This document shows positions 1 through 4,791 of a DNA stretch of 8,647 nucleotides, piece by piece. Position numbers and translations under genes: made by a program. A model generated the notes under the pieces. That model searched no databases and had not been told where the DNA came from. It worked only from the letters and a program-made list of their open reading frames with translations. Location of the stretch: assembly GCA_051648405.1 (NCBI GenBank), contig JBOFFC010000117.1, positions 1 through 8,647 on the forward strand, read 5' to 3'. Origin of the DNA: JBOFFC01 sp051648405 (lineage in GTDB: Bacteria > Planctomycetota > Planctomycetia > Pirellulales > Lacipirellulaceae). Positions within the stretch are counted from its first letter, which is position 1. The number at the start of each line of letters is the position of its first letter.

Positions 1-385
1 CGGCGATTGCGACCTTTCCGGCGGCGTCGGCCAGCGCTCCGGGGGCCGCCGAGGGCGCCCGGTCACCCAGCGCGTCGAGCGCCGCGGCCGCCTCACGCAC
101 CAGCGCGCTCCGCCGCTGCACGTCGCGAGCCGCTCGCGCCACGTCGAGGAGCGTGACGACCCGTTCGAACGGGACCTGGGCGCGGAACTCGTCGGAGGCC
201 AGCGGGTCGTTCGAAGCCGACTCGAGGAACTCGAGCGCGAGCCCCGTGTGGCCGTGCTCGCGGAGGCCCTCCAGCACACGCCGCGACGCATCGACCGACT
301 CGGCGAGCGCCGCGGGGGCGGAGAGGGCGGCTAGGAGTGCTAGCGCTTGCGCGGCCAACGGGCGACGGCGTGCTGCGTGGCGCAT
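1..385 (-). CDS. exported protein, N-terminal part (runs off window edge)
   Basis: The reading frame is open from ATG at 385 to the window edge, giving 128 residues with no stop. The N-terminus is a clear Sec-type signal peptide: basic residues (MRHAARRRP), a hydrophobic Leu/Ala core (about residues 10-26) and a likely cleavage site after APAALA, near residue 28. The mature part is rich in Ala, Leu, Arg and Glu and predicted helical (for example VLEGLREHGHTGLALEFLE), which fits TPR-like or other helical-repeat proteins, but no family can be named from this fragment. The frame stays open upstream to an in-frame GTG at 499. I prefer ATG 385 because it places the signal peptide at the very N-terminus. 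It follows the sigma factor and the small ORF on the same strand after a gap of 203 bp, so it may be the last gene of that unit. Function unknown. Confidence 0.72.
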   Translation of the reverse strand, partial: MRHAARRRPLAAQALALLAALSAPAALAESVDASRRVLEGLREHGHTGLALEFLESASNDPLASDEFRAQVPFERVVTLLDVARAARDVQRRSALVREAAAALDALGDRAPSAAPGALADAAGKVAIA

Positions 386-588
386 TGCAAACGGGGAAGG
401 AGGAACGAACGGCGGTCCCAGACCCTCATTCTGCGCCGAGTCCCGACCGGGGGCCACAGCCGGCGGCACGGACGGAGCCTCCGCGTTCGCCGCGGACACA
501 CCTAGCGGTTCGCTATCCAGCACAACCGACAGAGTCGATGGACGCCGTCCCCGCGAACCCCCGTCCCCGCAGCGAACGATCTCGGTCC
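386..588. other. intergenic gap between small ORF and exported protein gene
   Basis: This stretch of 203 bp carries no convincing gene. On the minus strand the frame of the downstream gene stays open through part of it, with in-frame GTG codons at 499 and 523, but the encoded residues look like low-complexity Pro/Ala sequence. I see no clear terminator with a T tract and no convincing promoter. The GGAGG-like stretch near 398-403 is on the plus strand and so is not a ribosome binding site for the minus-strand gene. Confidence 0.4.
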
Positions 589-969
589 TTACCGCAGCTC
601 GGCAACGAACCGACGCAGCCGGCTCATGAAACCCTGGGGGAGCGAGACCTCTCGCAGCGACTCTTCGGGACGCGCGGCGTCGGGCGCCGCGGGGGTCGGG
701 GGCGCCCACGCCGGACGCTGCGGGCGGACCGGGTGCTCGGGACCGCCACGCACATGGCCCGGGGTCATCCCCGCCAAGGGATCGATCAGCCCACTGTCCG
801 ATGGGCTGAGGGACGACAACGAATCGATGGCCATGCTGCTGGGGTCACGCAAAGGGGAACAGGGGCCGGCGCGTCGGGCGTGAGGCGTGCTCGACGCAGC
901 GGCAGGGTCGTTAGTTCGTTGGTCGCCACAACGGGGCGACGACATCATCTCAGAGTGTTTGAGGTTCAA
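589..969 (-). CDS. small Pro/Ser-rich hypothetical protein coupled to the sigma factor gene
   Basis: The 126-aa frame starts at a TTG (969-967) overlapping the TGA stop of the sigma factor gene as TTGA, an arrangement typical of translational coupling. An ATG at 948 and another at 834 are alternative starts. Residues 1-100 are rich in Pro, Ser, Ala and Arg and look disordered. There is no membrane segment, and only two Cys are present, so this is not a zinc-finger anti-sigma factor. The best-ordered part is the C-terminus, residues 104-125 (SLREVSLPQGFMSRLRRFV and following), an amphipathic segment. It resembles the short LRdVpvPegl-xxRL stretches that I recall from planctomycete proteins encoded beside ECF sigma factors; that likeness is from memory only. 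Position makes a role with the sigma factor possible, but no function can be assigned. Codon use looks coding, and the ORF ends at TAA 591-589. Confidence 0.5.
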   Translation of the reverse strand: MNLKHSEMMSSPRCGDQRTNDPAAASSTPHARRAGPCSPLRDPSSMAIDSLSSLSPSDSGLIDPLAGMTPGHVRGGPEHPVRPQRPAWAPPTPAAPDAARPEESLREVSLPQGFMSRLRRFVAELR

Positions 970-1493
970 CGCATCGGGGCGGCGCCGCGGTGGCGGGCTT
1001 CGATCGCCAGCAAGCTCTCTCGCAGCTTCGCCCTGCCGCGGCTGACGCGCGACAAGATCGTCCCCAGAGGCGTCCCCAGGGCTTCGGCGGTCTCTTGGTG
1101 GGTCAGTTCGCCCACCACCACCAGCAGCAGCGCTTCGCGCATGTCGCCAGGGAGCAGGTCGAGCGCTTGTTGCATCGCGTCGGTGTACTCGTGCGCTAGT
1201 GGGTCGAATTCCGCGGCGGGGGCGTCGAGGACGTGGTCTCCCGAGGCCGTCGGGGGGGTCCGCCCGACGTGCCGCCAGCGATCGACCACCCGTCGCCGGA
1301 GGATCGACGCCAACCAGGCCCGCTCGCCGCGCGTTGAGTCAAATCGGTCTCGGCTGGTCCACGCACTGCGCAGCGTCTCCTGCACGATCTCTTCGGCGTC
1401 GTGGGCGTCCCCCATCAAGCGATAGGCGAGCCGATAGAGCGCCGGACCGTGTCGTTCTACGACCGATTGAAAGTCCGCATTCGTGAGCGCCAC
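966..1493 (-). CDS. ECF-type RNA polymerase sigma factor
   Basis: The 175-aa product has the two-domain plan of ECF (group 4) sigma-70 factors, which direct RNA polymerase to a small set of promoters. Region 2 spans about residues 10-75, with DAEEIVQETLRSAW (32-45) and ERAWLASILRRRVVDRWR (57-74). Region 4 spans about 105-160, with LPGDMREALLLVVVGELT followed by the helix-turn-helix QETAEALGTPLGTILSRVSRGRAKLRES. The linker is acidic and Pro-rich. The frame is open further upstream to 1886, but that part reads as Arg/Gly/Ala noise and runs into the divergent gene. GTG at 1493 (VALTNADFQSVV) gives the normal ECF length. No good Shine-Dalgarno site lies before it. The gene heads a minus-strand unit with the small ORF and an exported protein. 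No recognisable anti-sigma factor gene is nearby, so its regulator and ECF subgroup are unknown. Confidence 0.9.
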   Translation of the reverse strand: MALTNADFQSVVERHGPALYRLAYRLMGDAHDAEEIVQETLRSAWTSRDRFDSTRGERAWLASILRRRVVDRWRHVGRTPPTASGDHVLDAPAAEFDPLAHEYTDAMQQALDLLPGDMREALLLVVVGELTHQETAEALGTPLGTILSRVSRGRAKLRESLLAIEARHRGAAPMR

Positions 1494-1552
1494 GCGCGTG
1501 CCGCCTTGTTCCTCAGTACCTCTTCCTGCGGTCCCCTTCCTCGGGGCCCCGT

Positions 1553-1580
1553 CCCTGCGGGTTAGGCTGAAGCCCGCGGG
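1553..1580. repeat. inverted repeat in the divergent intergenic region
   Basis: CCCTGCGGG (1553-1561) pairs with CCCGCGGG (1573-1580) apart from one bulged T. The 11-nt loop contains an alternative small stem, GGCT-GA-AGCC (1565-1574). It lies between the divergent sigma factor and membrane protein genes, about 60 bp upstream of the sigma factor start. Planctomycete genomes often carry dispersed intergenic elements of this CCGCGGGCTgaAGCCC type. Whether this one is such a repeat or part of the sigma factor leader cannot be decided from one copy. Confidence 0.4.
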
Positions 1581-1697
1581 CACGCGCCCGGGGCCGACCA
1601 GCCTGTCCCTCATCCTAAACAGTCGGGCGACTCTCGACCCCTCGCCGGGGGGTGATTCGCTTGCGGCTGCCGCGGCTATTGCCCCGGGCCGGCGAGT

Positions 1698-1726
1698 TTG
1701 CCGTAAATCGTTCGCCGGCTTACGAT
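1698..1726 (+). promoter_or_regulatory. candidate sigma70-type promoter of the duplicated-domain membrane protein
   Basis: TTGCCG (1698-1703, 4 of 6 matching the -35 consensus) and TACGAT (1721-1726, 4 of 6 matching the -10 consensus) are separated by exactly 17 bp. They lie in the most AT-rich patch of this intergenic region. Transcription would start near 1733, about 33 nt before the GTG at 1766. This is a match by eye only. Confidence 0.4.
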
Positions 1727-1765
1727 TGCGCGAATCGCCCCAACCTCGGTTTCGCTCGATCAACC

Positions 1766-3370
1766 GTGCGCATCCCCGAAAACCCGCCCGAAGGACGCCC
1801 CACCCTCCGGCGTTGGGTCGGGCCGTCGCGGCACGCGCTCGCCGTCGCGATGCTGGCGGCAGCCCTGCTGATGGTGCTCGCCGCACGCGAGCGGCTCATC
1901 GATCCGGCAACCCACGCCGCCATCGCGCGCGCCTTGGGGGATTCCCCACCGGCGCTGGTCGTAGCGCCCCCGGACGGCGTGGAGGCGAAGCCGGCCTCCG
2001 TGCTGCCCCCTGCGGAACTCAGCGCGATCGAGGACAACGCCCCGTTCCGCGACGCCGAGCAACCGGCGTGGTTCGCCCTGCTGGCCGAGGCGCGCGACAA
2101 GCGGATCGACTCGACGACCGCACGCCGCGTCGGCTACGCGGCCCTCAGCTCGCAGCCGGACGTTTACCGCGCGACTCCCATCGTCGTTGTCGGCAAGGTC
2201 CATCGCGTTGAACGTGTCGGACCGGCCAAGAACAAGGAACGGATCGGCGTGCTGTGGCGCGTGATCCTGCAAGGGGACGGCGCCGACGTCTGGCCGATCA
2301 CCCTCTACACGCTCGACGAGCCCCCCGCGGCAGACTCCCCCTACGAAGCGCACGCCGTGGGTTTCTTTTTCAAGAAGCTCTCGTACCGCCACTCGGGGGG
2401 CGTGGGGGTGAGCCCCGTCGTCGTGGCGCGACGTGTGGCGATTGGGGCGCCGGCCGCGCCCCGCGCGGAGTACGCGAACGCCCCGAGTGACCCAGCCCCT
2501 GCCGAGCAGGAACGCCGCTTCGAGCAACCCTCAGCAGGCTCGCTCGGTCGGGCGATGCTGGCCGACCTCGGGGTGGACCTCGCCGTGCTCGACGCTGTCG
2601 CCGACAAGCGCCCGCTGCTCGCCGCCGAGCGCGACCCCTTCTACGCGACCCTCGCCGCGGTGAGTCAAACGCCGGCGACGCAGCTCGCGCGGCTGGCGCG
2701 TTCGGGCCTCGCGTCGTGGGCCCAGGAGCGCGAGCGCCGCGCCGGCGAGTCGCCCCGTGACCGTCCGATGCTGGCGGCCGTCGAGCGGAGCGCGGCCGAG
2801 GGGGCGTTCAGCGTCGTCCCGCTGTTCGTCGATGGCTTGGCGACTCGCGGCGACCTCGTAGCCTTCGACGCGTCGGTCCGGCGAGTCGTGCGCATCGAGG
2901 TCGATCCCCCCGCGCTCGGCGTCGATCACTACTACGAGCTCGAAGCGTTCACCGCAGACTCTCAGGGCTTGCCCCTCGTCTTCTGCGTGCGCGACCTGCC
3001 GGCCGGGTTCCCGATCGGCGACGACGTCCGCCAGCCAGCGCGGCTCGCGGGGTTCTTCTTCAAGCACTGGGCGTACCGCACGCGCCTCGCGAAGGAAGAT
3101 GGGGGGGACGCGGCCCGCTTCGCGCCGCTGCTGATCGGCCGGGCCCCGATCGTGCTGCCCGACCCGGCGCCCCGCGACGGACGGATCGACGTGCTCGTCG
3201 GCGTCACGGCGGCGGCCTGCATCGCCGCGGTCGCAGTCTGGCTGTGGTGCGCGGCCCGCAGCGATGCGGCCTACTCTGCGGGGACCCTGGACCGCTTTCG
3301 CGGTGCAGCTCGCGGCGTCCCACCCGCCGAGAGCGCTCTCGCTCCGGCGATCGAGGCCCCTCCGCGCTGA
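1766..3370 (+). CDS. two-TM membrane-anchored protein with a duplicated soluble domain
   Basis: I do not recognise the family. From GTG 1766 the product is 534 aa. It has a short basic N-terminus, a transmembrane helix at about residues 22-40 (RHALAVAMLAAALLMVLAA), a large soluble region and a second helix at about 474-496 (IDVLVGVTAAACIAAVAVWLW), then a short tail. The soluble part holds two related copies of one beta-rich domain. Copy A is about 138-224 and ends in VGFFFKKLSYR; copy B is about 362-458 and ends in AGFFFKHWAYRTR. Both begin with a V-x-RV-x-R-like strand after a hydrophobic stretch, and both end with the Gly-Phe-Phe-Phe-Lys motif, so the domain may be OB-like. A helical spacer (about 255-340) separates them. 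With both helices crossing, the central region would face one side, probably the periplasm. The frame is open back to GTG 1652, but that extension covers the candidate promoter, so I prefer 1766. The gene is divergent from the sigma factor gene. Confidence 0.75.
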   Translation: MRIPENPPEGRPTLRRWVGPSRHALAVAMLAAALLMVLAARERLIDPATHAAIARALGDSPPALVVAPPDGVEAKPASVLPPAELSAIEDNAPFRDAEQPAWFALLAEARDKRIDSTTARRVGYAALSSQPDVYRATPIVVVGKVHRVERVGPAKNKERIGVLWRVILQGDGADVWPITLYTLDEPPAADSPYEAHAVGFFFKKLSYRHSGGVGVSPVVVARRVAIGAPAAPRAEYANAPSDPAPAEQERRFEQPSAGSLGRAMLADLGVDLAVLDAVADKRPLLAAERDPFYATLAAVSQTPATQLARLARSGLASWAQERERRAGESPRDRPMLAAVERSAAEGAFSVVPLFVDGLATRGDLVAFDASVRRVVRIEVDPPALGVDHYYELEAFTADSQGLPLVFCVRDLPAGFPIGDDVRQPARLAGFFFKHWAYRTRLAKEDGGDAARFAPLLIGRAPIVLPDPAPRDGRIDVLVGVTAAACIAAVAVWLWCAARSDAAYSAGTLDRFRGAARGVPPAESALAPAIEAPPR

Positions 3371-3459
3371 CGCCGGGGGGCGCCTCGACTACGATCGCTC
3401 AATCCTGGGGTCGTTCGGCCCCCGGGGATCACTCGCTCGACGGCCCCGCTCCCAACCCG

Positions 3460-3475
3460 CGGGGCGTGCGCCCCG
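3460..3475. terminator. GC-rich hairpin downstream of the membrane protein gene
   Basis: CGGGGC (3460-3465), loop GTGC and GCCCCG (3470-3475) form a perfect 6-bp stem, 90 bp after the stop at 3370 and about 33 bp before the sulfotransferase start. There is no T tract, so a terminator role is only a possibility. It could equally be part of the sulfotransferase leader. Confidence 0.25.
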
Positions 3476-3508
3476 TCGCCCCTCTCCACGCGACCGAAGC
3501 CCCCCGAC

Positions 3509-4699
3509 TTGGCAACCAACTCCAACACCCGGCCGGTTCCTCCGTCGAAGCTCCCGTCGCCCCCCCAACGCCAGGGCTACGGCGCCGACCCCACCCACGC
3601 GTACGGGCTGATGACGCCCCGGTTTTGGCACGGGATGATGCCGGGCAACTTCTGGCGGATGGCGGCCCGGAACCGCTTCAACCTGTCGCTACACGGCTGG
3701 GCGACGGCGGCTTCGATCACGGGCGTTGGACTGGGGCACGTCGTGGGGGGAGTCGCGCAGCACCTGCTCGCCGGCCGAAGGATCGCCGAAGCGCAGCTCG
3801 ACCAGGCGCCGCTGTTCGTACTCGGCCACTGGCGCTCGGGGACCACGCTGCTGCACGAGCTGCTGATGCGCGACGCGGGGAACACGTGCCCCAACACCTA
3901 CCAGTGCTTCGCGCCGCACCACTTCCTGGTGACCGAGAGCTGGCTGACGCCGCTCGTCGGCTGGCTGCTCCCCAAGAAGCGGCCGATGGACAACGTGGCC
4001 GCCGGCTGGGACCGCCCCCAAGAGGACGAGTTCGCCCTCGCGAGCCTCGGCGAGCCCTCCCCGTACCTCACGTGGGCGTTCCCCCACCACGGGCCGGCCC
4101 ACCGCGAGTGGCTGACCCTCGACGGGGTGGCCGAGGCCGACCGGCAGCGGTGGATCAAGTCGCTACGGAGGTTCGTCGCCGCCGTCTCACTGCGCCGCGC
4201 CGGACGCGTGGTGCTAAAGAGCCCCCCTCACACGGCGCGCGTGCGGACGATCCTCGAAGCGTTCCCCGACGCGCGGTTCGTCCACATCACGCGCGACCCG
4301 CTGGTGCTGTTCCCCTCGACGGTCCGGCTGTGGAAGTCGCTGTGCGACGTGCAAGGCTTGCAGTCGTCGCGGCCGAGCTACGACTGGATCGAGGAGGAGG
4401 TCCTCTCAAACCTCGTGACGATGTACGACGCGCTGGAGCGCGACCGCGCGCTAGTCCCCGCGGGGCGATGGGTCGAGATGCGCTACGAGGACCTCGTCGC
4501 CGACCCCCTGACGCGGATGCGCGATGTCTACCAGCGCCTCGACCTGGGGGGCGATTTCACGGCGGTCGAACGAGGCATCGAGGAACAGCTCGGCCAGAAG
4601 AGCGACTACCGCACAAACCGCTACACGCTGCCGGACGAAGTCCGCGAGCGCGTCGCCGAGCGCTGGCGCGGGTACGCGGAGCGGTACGGGTACGTCTAG
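3509..4699 (+). CDS. sulfotransferase family protein (PAPS-dependent)
   Basis: The 396-aa product has the hallmarks of PAPS-dependent sulfotransferases, which move a sulfuryl group from 3'-phosphoadenylyl sulfate to a hydroxyl or amine acceptor. The 5'-phosphosulfate-binding loop is GHWRSGTTLLHELL (106-119). The region binding the 3'-phosphate is TRDPLVLFPSTVRLW (261-275), with Arg262 and Ser270. LKSPPHTARV (236-245) and RYEDLVADP (325-333) are further conserved blocks. Helix-rich residues 35-60 (MTPRFWHGMMPGNFWRMAARNRF) are typical of a family common in planctomycetes and other bacteria, and 60-85 is a hydrophobic stretch that may touch the membrane. The acceptor cannot be read from the sequence. 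The start is a TTG at 3509; the first ATG in frame is at 3611 (Met35), so the N-terminus is uncertain. No Shine-Dalgarno site is evident. The gene converges on prmC, with the restriction gene in between. Confidence 0.88.
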   Translation: MATNSNTRPVPPSKLPSPPQRQGYGADPTHAYGLMTPRFWHGMMPGNFWRMAARNRFNLSLHGWATAASITGVGLGHVVGGVAQHLLAGRRIAEAQLDQAPLFVLGHWRSGTTLLHELLMRDAGNTCPNTYQCFAPHHFLVTESWLTPLVGWLLPKKRPMDNVAAGWDRPQEDEFALASLGEPSPYLTWAFPHHGPAHREWLTLDGVAEADRQRWIKSLRRFVAAVSLRRAGRVVLKSPPHTARVRTILEAFPDARFVHITRDPLVLFPSTVRLWKSLCDVQGLQSSRPSYDWIEEEVLSNLVTMYDALERDRALVPAGRWVEMRYEDLVADPLTRMRDVYQRLDLGGDFTAVERGIEEQLGQKSDYRTNRYTLPDEVRERVAERWRGYAERYGYV

Positions 4700-4705
4700 T
4701 TCGCA

Positions 4706-4734
4706 GGCGAGCCGGCGGCGTCAGCCGGCGGAGT
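4706..4734 (+). repeat. left arm of 29-bp inverted repeat (partner 7596-7624)
   Basis: The arm begins 6 bases after the sulfotransferase TAG. Its first 22 bases are the exact reverse complement of 7603-7624. The match runs on to 29 bases with one mismatch (G4728 opposite the base pairing with 7602). Inside the arm, GCCGGC at 4711-4716 and 4724-4729 can also form a local 6-bp hairpin with a 7-nt loop (GGCGTCA). Its place directly behind a stop codon suggests a terminator half or a REP-like element. Confidence 0.8.
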
Positions 4735-4755
4735 GATCGAGGCGGGCACCCGGCG
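4729..4755 (+). repeat. left copy of 27-bp direct repeat flanking the restriction gene
   Basis: This copy begins CGGAGTGATCGAGG and continues to the CCGGCG at 4755. It matches 7564-7590 at 25 of 27 positions; the differences are T4734 against C7569 and C4747 against T7582. It overlaps the last six bases of the left inverted-repeat arm and ends 36 bp before the ATG of the restriction gene. Confidence 0.8.
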
Positions 4756-4791
4756 CAGCAAACCAACTACCGCCTCCCCCAAGACGTGCCG

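Noticed and set aside
337..1425. Plus-strand open frame (362 aa) across the left unit
   Set aside because: It lies antisense to the sigma factor, small ORF and signal peptide gene, and reads as Arg/Ser-rich sequence with no domain.
1494..1886. N-terminal extension of the ECF sigma factor to 306 aa
   Set aside because: The added residues are low-complexity Arg/Gly/Ala and cover the divergent gene's start and candidate promoter. The sigma fold starts directly after GTG 1493.
3244..4791. In-frame upstream extension of the restriction enzyme to a 1436-aa protein
   Set aside because: It overlaps the whole sulfotransferase gene in another frame and reads as Arg/Pro/Gly-rich noise typical of out-of-frame high-GC DNA. 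The MmeI-like domain begins with the Met at 4792 and gives the family's normal length.
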